DNA of 38,649 bases from a virus, in the IMG/VR virus record IMGVR_UViG_3300029449_000141, positions 1-38,649 of that record. One strand, 5' to 3'. The notes beneath the pieces are model-generated. The model saw only the letters and a program-made list of their open reading frames with translations, was not told the DNA's origin and made no database searches. A program made the position numbers and the translations under genes. Shown here piece after piece: positions 8,059 through 16,442 of this stretch. Numbering within the stretch: position 1 is the first letter of the stretch; each line of letters opens with the position of its first letter.

Positions 8059-9419
8059 TCATAGATTTGCTTTTACCGCATCAATTAAGGCGGTTTGTGT
8101 TTTGTCCTTGGCGGACAGGGCTTTCATTACCCGTTCGTCAATGGTGTCCTTGGCGATAATGTGGTGGAGAACCACCGTTTCAGCTTTCTGACCCTGCCGC
8201 CAAAGACGGGCATTGGCCTGCTGGTAGAGCTCTAAACTCCACGTCATCCCGAACCAAATAATCGTGGAGCCGCCCGACTGAAGATTCAGGCCGTGTCCGG
8301 CAGAAGCGGGGTGGATTAAGGCGACAGGCCATTTGCCCTCGTTCCAGCTTGCGATACTATCCGATGTATCCAATTTTGTAAATGATATATGCCGGTCTTT
8401 CAACCTTGCTGATATTCGCTCCAAATCGTGCTTGAACCAGTAGGCCACGAGAACGGGCTTGCCGTTGGCGGCTTCAATCAAATCCTCAAGGGCATCCAGC
8501 TTGCAGTCATGGATGTAGTGGACTGTGCCGTCGTCGCCATAGACCGCACCATTCGCCATCTGGCAGAGCTTTCCTGATAGGGCGGCGGCATTGGCGGCAG
8601 TGACATCGCCACCAGCCAGTTTTAATACCAAGTCCTGCCGCAGTTCGTCGTATCGCTCACGCTCTTTGTCTGATAGCTTAATGGGATATTGGGCGGTTAC
8701 CAGTTCGGGCATGATCAAGTGATCAGTAGATTTCATCGATATGGTAATGTCGGCGATTTTGGCGTATATTTCTTTTTCAGCAAACGGCAGAGGCTTGTAG
8801 CTGAATATGACCTGACCGTTTCTTTTGTCGGGTGTAAAGTATGTGCTGCGATACTGCCCGATGAACCGTCCGAGCCGCTGACCCATGTCGAGAAGCCGGT
8901 ACTCAGCCCATAAATCCATCAAACCGTTACTACTCGGTGTTCCTGTCAGACCGATGATGCGTACTACCTTGGGGCGAACCTTCATCAATGACCTGAACCG
9001 CTTTGTCTGGTGGTTCTTGAAGCTGGATAGTTCATCAACCACCAGGGTGTCGAAATCGAAAGGGATGCCGCTGTCCTCGATCAGCCACACTACGTTTTCG
9101 CGGTTGATTACGTAAATATCTGCTTTAGCCTGAAGCGCCGCTTTGCGCTCCGTCTCCGTGCCGACAGCAACGGATAATCTCAGGTCGGAGAGATGCTCCC
9201 ATTTACTTATTTCTTCAACCCAGACTGCACTAACGCGAAGCGGACAAATAACAAGAATCTTTCCGATTTCAAAGCTGTCAAACAGCAGGTCGGCGATGGC
9301 GGTTAGTGTTAACACCGTCTTGCCTAACCCAAGCCCATATCGAGGAACACAGCTGCGACAGTGTTTTCCTTGATATATTCGGTCGCATATCGCTGGTAAT
9401 CATGCGGTATGAACTTCAT
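8059..9419 (-). pseudogene. SNF2-family phage helicase, frameshifted in Walker A
   Basis: The natural start is the ATG at 9419, overlapping the VRR-NUC stop as ATGA. The first 31 codons read MKFIPHDYQRYATEY and reach FLDMGLG, exactly the front half of the Walker A motif, then hit TAG. The other half (LGKTVLTLTAIADLL) continues in a different frame from about 9327 to the end. Motif II is DELSSF, motif III GLTGTPSSN, and motif VI resembles QQANARLWRQGQKAETV. The break falls in a repetitive run near 9322-9335, consistent with a net one-base loss or five-base gain. The 418-residue remainder lacks the front of its ATP-binding loop. A sequencing error, or programmed frameshifting, are alternatives. 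Confidence 0.85.
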
Positions 9420-9703
9420 TCGGCACCACCTCCAATCTGCTCTAAAATTTCTCTAATTTGCGCTCCATCGTCCAAAACGTAGACCGTAAAACCCAACCGC
9501 CGAAGCATCCCATGTCGCGCTTCCTGCAAAGGTCGAGGTTTCTCCCCATACCGCTTCACTTCAACAAAGGCGATTTTGCCCCGCGGCAGGAGAATAAGGC
9601 GGTCGGGCATCCCATCAAAACCGGGACTTGTAAATTTAAGTGCGGTACCACCCATTGCTTTGACTGCTTGGACGAGTTTCTGTTCTATGATTTTCTCTCT
9701 CAC
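9416..9703 (-). CDS. VRR-NUC domain nuclease
   Basis: 95 residues from a GTG at 9703 with GGAGG six bases upstream. The frame stays open to 10018, but that part covers a non-coding hairpin and the end of the VapE gene, so the short form is used. The whole protein is a VRR-NUC domain, a PD-(D/E)XK-type fold. It has an N-terminal helix with a conserved Glu, GGTALKF, then PGFDGMPDRLILLPRGKIAFVEVK, giving the PD...ExK signature (the D in MPDR, and EVK). Single-domain VRR-NUC proteins next to a SNF2 helicase are a fixed pair in Firmicutes phage replication modules, probably acting on branched DNA. Confidence 0.9.
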   Translation of the reverse strand: MREKIIEQKLVQAVKAMGGTALKFTSPGFDGMPDRLILLPRGKIAFVEVKRYGEKPRPLQEARHGMLRRLGFTVYVLDDGAQIREILEQIGGGAE

Positions 9704-9861
9704 GATAACCTCCAATTTCTCATTTGCCGATTGCCCGATTTTTCCTATAATTACTACGCGTGCGTTTCCCGTGTGCCTATTACCCTTATCCTTACCTATA
9801 TAAATTAGTAGAATAAAATGGGCAATAAGGGAAAGAGCAACCGTAGAACACTGATTTAATA

Positions 9862-9900
9862 GGGGCTTGCGACATTGCCGAGCTTGGTTGCCGAAGCCCC
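9862..9900 (-). other. Hairpin in the VapE to VRR-NUC gap
   Basis: The 226-base gap 9704-9929 holds no supported gene. A 7-bp perfect stem, GGGGCTT / AAGCCCC, encloses a 25-base loop that can pair further. On the minus strand it lies about 30 bases after the VapE stop and is followed by TATTAAAT rather than a U-run, so it could be a weak terminator or a 3'-end stabilising structure. Confidence 0.45.
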
Positions 9901-9929
9901 AAAACGAGCAGACAGGCAATAAAAATGCT

Positions 9930-12254
9930 TCATTCCGTTCTAACGAACACTCTCTGAATGCCATAGATGGGCAAGGATTTTTTGCCGGTCTTATTTCCAT
10001 CGAATAGAGACCAGCCACCGATACGGTTCAAGATACCTTGGATTTCGTAAGAATCAGCTTTCTTTATGGACTCGCGGGACTTTCCGAAGCACTCACACCA
10101 TATCTCCATCACGCAGACTTGATTCCTGCGGACGCTTCCGCTCGCTCTTGTGGGGTCGTCAGGTGAACGGATGTATTCGATCCTGCGATAAAGGTCCATT
10201 GCATCCCAGCTTTCAGGTAGCAGGGTTTCAAGGTAATCTACAACCATGCCCTCGCGCTCGTCGTTTTCCATAGCGTTGCGCTGTTCGGCAAACGCCGCCA
10301 TAGCAACATCGCCTTTTAAGAACAATTCTTCGCCGCCTTGGTATTTTACGAGGGCTTCTGCCCAAATCTGATCTATGTCCGCAAGCTCCCAAGCGCGGTA
10401 TTTACTCTCGCCGGATACCCAAACAGGCCAGAAGCGTCGGTTGCCCGTGATGTCCCGCAGAAATCCGCCGTCTGAGTTGGTCGTACCTACGATAATGCAC
10501 TGGCGCGGGTGGCTCTCAACCGCCCGGCCGTACGAAGGACGATACTTATCATCGGTGCGGGTGATAAAGGATTTTACTGTCTCGACATCCATTTTCTTAA
10601 TGCCCGCAAGCTCCCCGAGCTCGAGTATCCAGTAGCCCTGAAGCTTCTCCGGGGCGGTTTTATCTTTCATATCAGATATTGAAAGGCTGTCGGAATACCA
10701 TTGCTGGCCCAGTTTGGAGAAGAGTGTGGATTTGCCGATACCCTGCTTGCCATTGAGGACAAGGATGGAGTCATGCTTTGTGCCTGGGCTAATAATCCGA
10801 GCCACCGCTGCTACGAGGGTCTTACGGGTGACGGCTCTGGTATAAGGCGAATCTTCCGCGCCGAGGTAATCAATAAGCAGTGTGTCGATGCGGGGAATTC
10901 TGTCCCATTCGGGCAAACTTTCGAGGTATTCCCGAATCGGATGATATGCACGGTCGTCGGCAACCTTAGCCAGCGCAAGTTCATAGTTTCGAGCCGAGAA
11001 CGTGCCATAGCGTTTATCGACGAAAGCCACAAGCTGGGCTGTATCGACATCCCTCCAAGGCTTATGCGGACGTTCCCAGGGCAGTTCGTCACCGTATATC
11101 TGGTTGGCGAGGCGATTATGTCGGATACCCGTTAAGGTTTCATCGTTGTTCAGGATAAGGAGCAGGTTGCCGAGGGTGTTGGAGAGGATGCCGCTTTTCT
11201 CACGCTGAAGCTGGGATTTCCAATCAGCATCTTCATCAAAGTCGCTTTCAGCCTTGGCAATGCGCTCCTCGGCGAGCAGTAGTTTTACATTTTCATCCTG
11301 TACTGCCAGTGCGCTCATCGCCTTAAAGCCTGCCTTTTCGTCAAGATCGGTGAACTTATGGATGCGGACGAGGTCAAAGGCGTTTAACAGCCTGCCACAG
11401 GCGGGGTCGGTGGCGTGATGGGAATACGACCATTTGCTTTCATACAGCACCACACCCGCCGAACTATCGGCAGGGATATAGTCATAACGGCCGCTCATTG
11501 CCGACGCCTCGTATACATCAGATAGAAATGTTGCAATCACAGCTTCAATCGAATAAGCACGACAGAAAGCGCCGACTACGCCTTCTTTTTCGAGCGGATC
11601 TTGCTGCTGGCGGATGTTGCGCTGTATTACTTCGGACTGGCGGCTTGATGTAGGCCAGAGTGAGCAGTCGTGCCAATCGGAGAGCTTGGAGAGGTATGCG
11701 TCTGGATCGAGGACATCGCCATCGATTTCTTTAAAAATGTATTTACCGTCGGAAGGTGTGGACGGCCAGTACATCAGGCGTTCCGGTTCATAGGTGCTGT
11801 CATCAAAGAAGTCCATGCCGATGACTTCCGCTACCAGTCGGGAAACAGCAGCGTATTCGTCCGGCGAAATCTCGCGGGCAAGCGGAATAACCATGCGAAG
11901 CCGGGGTTCTTCGGGTGTATGGCTGTGGGTAGAATAGATCACGCACTTGTGAGGAAACAGCATCTCCACCGTGTCAATAAAATTACTACCGGCGTGATCG
12001 GCATCAAGAGTTATCCCTGAGCGACTTTCTACCGTATCCTTTTTACGTCTGCCGCCCTTTAGATGCCCGAGAACATAGCCACCTACATCTTTTGCGGCAT
12101 CGCGACGGTCTTTGGTGAATCTCTTGTATTCTGCGACAGTTTCAGTTGTGCGGCGAGTGACTTTGAACCGCTCGCACAATCCTTCAAATGTGGTCTTTTT
12201 ATTGATCCACCGTTTTGAAAGACGGCTATCGCCATATGCGATTTTAAGTTCCAT
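9930..12254 (-). CDS. VapE-type primase-helicase (virulence-associated E)
   Basis: Replication initiator with an N-terminal primase-like part and a C-terminal superfamily 3-like ATPase. The ATG at 12254 (MELKIAYGDSR) follows GAGGTG at good spacing. The 103 residues upstream in frame are antisense-like and overlap the preceding gene, so they are dropped, leaving 774 residues. The front contains SGITLDADHAG, an acidic motif compatible with a prim-pol metal site. The VapE domain has Walker A NGKQGIGKST (about 501-510), an acidic ELGELAG motif, and the sensor-like GTTNSDGGFLRDITGNRRFW. It overlaps the DUF4406-like gene by 11 bases. In phages lacking a DnaB/DnaG pair this protein drives replication with the phage polymerase. 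Confidence 0.92.
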   Translation of the reverse strand: MELKIAYGDSRLSKRWINKKTTFEGLCERFKVTRRTTETVAEYKRFTKDRRDAAKDVGGYVLGHLKGGRRKKDTVESRSGITLDADHAGSNFIDTVEMLFPHKCVIYSTHSHTPEEPRLRMVIPLAREISPDEYAAVSRLVAEVIGMDFFDDSTYEPERLMYWPSTPSDGKYIFKEIDGDVLDPDAYLSKLSDWHDCSLWPTSSRQSEVIQRNIRQQQDPLEKEGVVGAFCRAYSIEAVIATFLSDVYEASAMSGRYDYIPADSSAGVVLYESKWSYSHHATDPACGRLLNAFDLVRIHKFTDLDEKAGFKAMSALAVQDENVKLLLAEERIAKAESDFDEDADWKSQLQREKSGILSNTLGNLLLILNNDETLTGIRHNRLANQIYGDELPWERPHKPWRDVDTAQLVAFVDKRYGTFSARNYELALAKVADDRAYHPIREYLESLPEWDRIPRIDTLLIDYLGAEDSPYTRAVTRKTLVAAVARIISPGTKHDSILVLNGKQGIGKSTLFSKLGQQWYSDSLSISDMKDKTAPEKLQGYWILELGELAGIKKMDVETVKSFITRTDDKYRPSYGRAVESHPRQCIIVGTTNSDGGFLRDITGNRRFWPVWVSGESKYRAWELADIDQIWAEALVKYQGGEELFLKGDVAMAAFAEQRNAMENDEREGMVVDYLETLLPESWDAMDLYRRIEYIRSPDDPTRASGSVRRNQVCVMEIWCECFGKSRESIKKADSYEIQGILNRIGGWSLFDGNKTGKKSLPIYGIQRVFVRTE

Positions 12255-12666
12255 ATTCCAGCACCTCACATTTGTGGTTGTAGTATTTGATAGGTATACC
12301 GCGCTTTTTTGCCTTAGCGACCTCGCGGGACATACCCTTGGAAGGTTTGCCGAAAACCCATAGCTCATCGCATTTGCCAAGCAGGACAAGGGCAAAGAAC
12401 ATCCCCAATTCGCGCTGCTCTCTGTCATCTTCATCCATGAACTGCGGGTAGTGGAGGTGGGGAGCAATCGGGATGCATCCCTTGGAAACAGCAAAGCGAC
12501 AATAGCCTCGTGCCCGTTCGATGTTTCTTTCCGTGTCTCCTGCAAAAGGTGAAGCGAGGTAAACAAGCGGACGATAAGTTTTCGCCGGGGTTTCCGATTT
12601 GGTAACCGCCGTCAATGCTTCATAGGCGGTCGGGTCGGGATAACCCTCGCTATTGTACTTGTCCAT
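12244..12666 (-). CDS. DUF4406/DUF7768-like protein
   Basis: 140 residues; the ATG at 12666 (MDKYNSEGYPDPT) follows GGGGAGGTG. The core (about 35-140) has YLASPFAGDTERNIERARGY, HLHYPQFMDEDD, CDELWVFGKPSKGM and REVAKAKKRGIPI. This is the pattern of small Rossmann-like proteins related to nucleoside 2-deoxyribosyltransferases, annotated DUF4406 or DUF7768. The Ser-Pro-Phe-Gly/Ala loop and the D-E-LWVFG strand are the recognisable parts. It could act on phage nucleotides or bind a nucleotide ligand; no activity is shown here. It overlaps both the membrane protein gene upstream and the VapE gene downstream. Confidence 0.8.
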   Translation of the reverse strand: MDKYNSEGYPDPTAYEALTAVTKSETPAKTYRPLVYLASPFAGDTERNIERARGYCRFAVSKGCIPIAPHLHYPQFMDEDDREQRELGMFFALVLLGKCDELWVFGKPSKGMSREVAKAKKRGIPIKYYNHKCEVLEYGT

Positions 12667-12940
12667 CGGGCACCTCCCCTTGGTAATACTGCTCAACAAG
12701 CGAACGCAGCCAGTCGATTTCTTCATCAAGGCGGGCGTTTACCGATTCGTACATAGCGTTCTCAGCTTCAAGCGCAGCAAGCTGTTTTGACCGTTCTGCA
12801 CTTTTGTCCGCACTGATAAACAGGAGTGAGAAGAAGCATGTCAGCCCGATCCACATCAATACCCACGGGAGCGCTGACCATATTGCCTTCCCAACCTTCT
12901 TCAGAGCCGTCTTGATAGCTTGCTTCTTCTCAATATTCAT
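12650..12940 (-). CDS. Small membrane protein with coiled coil
   Basis: 96 residues. A basic N-terminus (MNIEKKQAIKTALKK) is followed by a hydrophobic segment at about 20-43 (WSALPWVLMWIGLTCFFSLL). An acidic heptad-repeat region (about 48-85) comes after it. This looks like a single-pass inner membrane protein with its coiled coil outside or inside the cell. It overlaps the antirepressor stop by 11 bases and the next start by 17, so it is part of the early operon. I do not recognise a family. Small membrane proteins in early phage operons can act in superinfection exclusion or tether replication, but no evidence here decides. Confidence 0.7.
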   Translation of the reverse strand: MNIEKKQAIKTALKKVGKAIWSALPWVLMWIGLTCFFSLLFISADKSAERSKQLAALEAENAMYESVNARLDEEIDWLRSLVEQYYQGEVPDGQVQ

Positions 12941-13709
12941 TGTCGTTTACCCCTTTCCCAAGGAAGAGATTGATAAAATACTGCTGCCCCTTGCCCGTGA
13001 CTTTTGTAGTCTTGCTGATAGTGACATGACCGTCTGAATGAGTGATGGCAGTTTCCTTAACCCGGAAAAGCCCCAGCTCCATCGCCCTTTGGGTTGGCGC
13101 GTTATAATCTGTTCCTTTGCGCTTGATGAGGTAGCCGTCCTGACGCAGTTTTTCAAACAGACGGTTCTGGCCGATTTCGATACCGTTGCCTTTGAGGATT
13201 TTTGCCAACTCACCAATAAGAATGGTGCCCTCGGAGACAGACACCGCATCGGCGAAGATAACCTTTGGTTTATTCTCGGTGGCTTCCAGTTGCAGCCGTT
13301 CCTTGGCAGCGCGCTCTTCCTTAAGGGCGGTCAGCGCTTTAATCCATGAGTCGGGATCGTTCATCAACTCTTCTAATTTAGCGGGAGTGACATACGCGCC
13401 ATGCTTGCGGATGGTGGGAAGCACTTCATGGGTGACCCAGCGTTTAAACTTTTTAGCTTCGGGCTTGCGGGATAACAAAATAATGCTGTAAAGCCCACTT
13501 TCAGTAACTGCGATCATTTCCTGTCGACCACCAAGGGTGTCCACTAATACCGGCTCCCTTTCATCGTCGTCTAATCGTGCTGCTGCGTCGCGATATTTTT
13601 CAATCCCGAGAATGCCGCACACATCCTTAAGTACCCAGAGAATATTGCTACCCTTTTGAACAGTCCTGACTTCGTTCCCTTCATAGGAGAACACTTGTAA
13701 TCCGTACAT
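12930..13709 (-). CDS. Phage antirepressor, BRO-N plus KilAC domains
   Basis: 259 residues behind AGGAGG. Residues 1-105 are a BRO-N domain (LQVFSYEGNEVRTVQKG, WVLKDVCGILGIEKYRD, and the conserved ESGLYSIILLSRKPEAKKFK with WVTHEVLPTIRKHGAY). Residues about 150-255 are a KilAC/ANT domain (IGELAKILKGNGIEIGQNRLFEKL recognition region). A charged helical linker joins them. Such proteins bind DNA or the phage repressor and push prophages toward lytic growth. Its leader carries one of two matching RNA hairpin elements, so its expression is probably controlled after transcription. No repressor gene is in the window for it to act on. Confidence 0.92.
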   Translation of the reverse strand: MYGLQVFSYEGNEVRTVQKGSNILWVLKDVCGILGIEKYRDAAARLDDDEREPVLVDTLGGRQEMIAVTESGLYSIILLSRKPEAKKFKRWVTHEVLPTIRKHGAYVTPAKLEELMNDPDSWIKALTALKEERAAKERLQLEATENKPKVIFADAVSVSEGTILIGELAKILKGNGIEIGQNRLFEKLRQDGYLIKRKGTDYNAPTQRAMELGLFRVKETAITHSDGHVTISKTTKVTGKGQQYFINLFLGKGVNDNEY

Positions 13710-13730
13710 ATTGAACCTCCTGAAAATTTA

Positions 13731-13788
13731 TTTTCGAGAGGCAACAACCCCTCTACTGCCTACAGACAGGAGAGGTTGTTTTGCGTAC
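13731..13788 (-). ncRNA. Conserved leader hairpin element, copy 1
   Basis: On the minus strand GTACGCAA is followed by a long stem: AACAACCTCT with AGAGGGGTTGTT (two extra Gs), then CTGTC with GGCAG, and a TGTA loop. After it comes TGCCTCTCGAAAA. The element ends 21 bases before the antirepressor ATG. A second copy at 18070-18129 keeps the flanks and loop but changes both sides of the stems so that pairing is retained. Confidence 0.6.
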
Positions 13789-13794
13789 TGGCAT

Positions 13795-15789
13795 TTAATC
13801 TTTTTTATAAAATGAGCAATCGAACCCATCGGCAATGAGTAAAAGTCCCTCAGCCCAAGGCGGCGTCCGGCTCATTTGCTGACATAAAATTTCGGCAGAC
13901 ATCTCTGGACCGGCTTCGATGACGACTTCGTCGTGGATGTGCATCACGATGGAGCAATGACGGAGCGTCTGCATGGCGTAGGATAAAATATCCCGGCTGA
14001 TCGCCTGCACAATATTCTCCACGAACTTAGGACCATAGCTTTCAATATGTTCCCATTTTTTTGTGCCACCGACGCCTTCATAGGTCACACAGTCTGAGCC
14101 GAATTGGTTTGTTCCGATACGTGGCTTGACATAGGAAAGCCTCCTGCCGGAGGGAAGCGTGATAAACAGCATCCCGCTTTGATAGCCGAAGCGAATTCCG
14201 TGAGTTTCGGTCATCGTCCTGTCCCTGACTGCTTTCATAGCCGCGCGATCAACATCCCACCAAAACCTCACGATATTCGGGTTCGCCGACCGCCATGCTG
14301 AAACGAGTGGACGGAGTTCTTCTTCCGACAAACCCATCTCCAAGGCGCCCATCGCTTTGAGTGCACCGACCGAGCCGCCGTAGCCGAGGGCAAGTTCGGC
14401 AATCTTTCCTTTTTGCCTGAGCGGGCTACCTTTGGTGACTTCCTCGATCGGAACATGGAACATCTGACTTGCCGAAGCTTCGTAAATCTTGCCGTGGGTG
14501 GCAAACACATCGTTTCGCCACCGCTCTCCGGCAAGCCAAGCGATGACGCGGGCTTCAATCGCCGAAAAGTCAGCGACAATTAGCTTGTAGCCATCCTTCG
14601 GCACGAAGGCTGTGCGGATCAACTGGGAGAGAACGTCGGGAATGTTGTCATAGAGCAGTTCCAAAGCGGCGAAGTCTCCATCATGAACAAGCCATCGTGC
14701 ATCTTCAAGGTCGATCAGATGATTTTGTGGCAGATTTTGCATTTGAATGAGCCGCCCAGCCCATCTGCCGGTTCTGTTAGCGCCGTAAAACTGAAACATT
14801 CCACGGGCGCGACCGTCAGCGCAGACGGCGTTCTCCATCGTCTGATACTTCTTGATCGAGGATTTTGCTAATTGCTGTCGGAGCGACAGGACTTTTCCAA
14901 GTGGCTCAGGTGCATCCTTAAGCAGCTCCGTTACCACTTTTTTCCCGAGAGAATCAGTTTCCATACCGTTATCGGCGAGCCACTGTTTCATTTGTTGTAG
15001 TGAATTTGGATTATCCAGATCGGTGAGTTCCTTCATCAAGCGGGTCAACTTGGTACGGGAGCGGGCATCTGCTTTAATGGCATTGCGGACGAGCGCCATG
15101 TCCAAAGCTACGCCACGATCGTTAATCTCTTGGTCATGGGCGTATTCTTCCCATACATTTTCAGGCACGGGAAACTTGGCAAGCCGCTCTTGGATAGAGA
15201 GTTCCGTCTCAACGTCGCGGCGATTGTATGCTTTGAATGATTCCCATTTGTCGGAGGCGTGCTCCGGCAAGTTCCGTGTTCTTTGCCCGTTTGTGGCGGT
15301 GGGTTTACAGGGTGAGCAAAAGTATCTGATGAGATCCTTGCCCTCGGTCAGTTTTTGCTTCTCAAGTCCCAATACCGCTCCCGCGCCTTCGAGGGAGAGG
15401 GGCAACCCCATGTATGCTGACCAGATCATCGTACACCGCCACGATGCGGGATTAAGGTATTTCGCCTTGCCGAGGATTTCAGCAGAGTGGTGGTTGTCGG
15501 CGAAGGGGTCAAGACTGATGTCCATATCCGAAATGTATCGAGAGAGACAGACCCTCTCAAAATTGGCGTTGAACGCCCATTTTTGAACATCGTCGTCTGT
15601 TAGCGCATTGAGGATTTCTGGCGGTAGATGTTCGCCCGCCGCAAGGTCGATGACCTGAACATCGCCGTCATCTACGGAATAACCGAACAGAAGAATCTCA
15701 AAGTCGGGCGACTCGGCGTACTTGTACACGCCACATTTGGAGAGGTCATAGCCGCTATAGGTTTCAATATCTATGGATAAAGTTTTCAT
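13795..15789 (-). CDS. Phage family A DNA polymerase with 3'-5' exonuclease
   Basis: 664 residues, ATG behind GGAGGTCTT. The N-terminal 3'-5' exonuclease domain begins with LSIDIETYSGYDL (DIET at about 5-8). The polymerase domain has motif A VADFSAIEARVIAWLAGE, with the metal-binding Asp at about 407. The O-helix region has RQKGKIAELALGYGGSVGAL, and motif C is MHIHDEVVIE with His-Asp-Glu at 619-621. All catalytic motifs appear intact. The size is that of the short phage polymerases without a 5'-nuclease domain. A small hairpin (GGCAG/CTGCC, 15811-15829) lies in its leader. It follows the ssDNA-binding protein gene, forming the replication core with VapE. Confidence 0.95.
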   Translation of the reverse strand: MKTLSIDIETYSGYDLSKCGVYKYAESPDFEILLFGYSVDDGDVQVIDLAAGEHLPPEILNALTDDDVQKWAFNANFERVCLSRYISDMDISLDPFADNHHSAEILGKAKYLNPASWRCTMIWSAYMGLPLSLEGAGAVLGLEKQKLTEGKDLIRYFCSPCKPTATNGQRTRNLPEHASDKWESFKAYNRRDVETELSIQERLAKFPVPENVWEEYAHDQEINDRGVALDMALVRNAIKADARSRTKLTRLMKELTDLDNPNSLQQMKQWLADNGMETDSLGKKVVTELLKDAPEPLGKVLSLRQQLAKSSIKKYQTMENAVCADGRARGMFQFYGANRTGRWAGRLIQMQNLPQNHLIDLEDARWLVHDGDFAALELLYDNIPDVLSQLIRTAFVPKDGYKLIVADFSAIEARVIAWLAGERWRNDVFATHGKIYEASASQMFHVPIEEVTKGSPLRQKGKIAELALGYGGSVGALKAMGALEMGLSEEELRPLVSAWRSANPNIVRFWWDVDRAAMKAVRDRTMTETHGIRFGYQSGMLFITLPSGRRLSYVKPRIGTNQFGSDCVTYEGVGGTKKWEHIESYGPKFVENIVQAISRDILSYAMQTLRHCSIVMHIHDEVVIEAGPEMSAEILCQQMSRTPPWAEGLLLIADGFDCSFYKKD

Positions 15790-15854
15790 AAGACCTCCAT
15801 AATTGAAGAAGGCAGCAAGTTGCCCTGCCGCCCTCCGTAGTCTCGCGAATGTAG

Positions 15855-16442
15855 TTAGCCGAGGAAATCCTCGTCGTCGTAGGTGGCGAAATCATCCTCC
15901 GCACGGGATTTACCGCCGAGGGGTTCGCCGTCGCGGATTTTCTGCAGGTTGTTCAGGCCACAGGCAATACCTTTATTGCCGTTACTGTTGAAAGCGTAGA
16001 AATTAATGCTCGCTCTGCCATATACGCCGCTGTAAACTTCCGAGCGGTTTATAATTTCCTGACGGTCTGCATCAACCACGCCTGGTGCGGTCGCACTGTT
16101 GGCGTTGATAAAATAGGCGTTTTCGTAGGCGGGGTCGTCGGGACGTTCAGTGTCGCCATCACGAAGCGGGGTCTTGAGGGCGGCAAGGGGCGGTACGGTT
16201 TTGCCGTTGCCTTTTAGTTTCGCCTCACCTTCGCGGTAAGCCGCTTCAATCGCTGTCTTGATTTTAGCGATGGTCTTGGTATCTGACTTGGGGATAATGA
16301 GTGATACCGAGAACTTCGGCGTGCCGCCGTTGATGGATTTCGCTTCCCACACATTAGCGTAAGACCAGCGGGTATCGTGTCCTGTGATGACCTTCATAGG
16401 GTTTTGAGCCTGTGTGTTTACATTGTTTGTCGTGTTAGCCAT
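15855..16442 (-). CDS. DUF2815 phage single-stranded DNA-binding protein
   Basis: 195 residues; the ATG at 16442 (MANTTNNVNTQ) is preferred, with GGAGGA about nine bases upstream. It has the DUF2815 core: VITGHDTRWSYANVWEAKS, FSVSLIIPKSDTKT and the central LRDGDTERPDDPAYENAYFI, then SGVYGRASINFYAFN with GNKGIACGLNNLQKI, and an acidic tail (DDFATYDDEDFLG). This family, including the phage Enc34 protein, has an OB fold and binds single-stranded DNA. The acidic tail resembles the partner-recruiting tails of other SSBs. It overlaps the DUF2800 gene by 8 bases and precedes the polymerase. Function is known for the family; not tested here. Confidence 0.9.
   Translation of the reverse strand: MANTTNNVNTQAQNPMKVITGHDTRWSYANVWEAKSINGGTPKFSVSLIIPKSDTKTIAKIKTAIEAAYREGEAKLKGNGKTVPPLAALKTPLRDGDTERPDDPAYENAYFINANSATAPGVVDADRQEIINRSEVYSGVYGRASINFYAFNSNGNKGIACGLNNLQKIRDGEPLGGKSRAEDDFATYDDEDFLG

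Noticed and set aside
9416-10018. Longer VRR-NUC reading frame
   Set aside because: The upstream part covers a hairpin-bearing gap and the end of VapE; the VRR-NUC domain is complete from the GTG at 9703.
9930-12566. Longer VapE reading frame
   Set aside because: The added 103 residues overlap the DUF4406-like gene and look like frame shadow; the ATG at 12254 has GAGGTG at good spacing.
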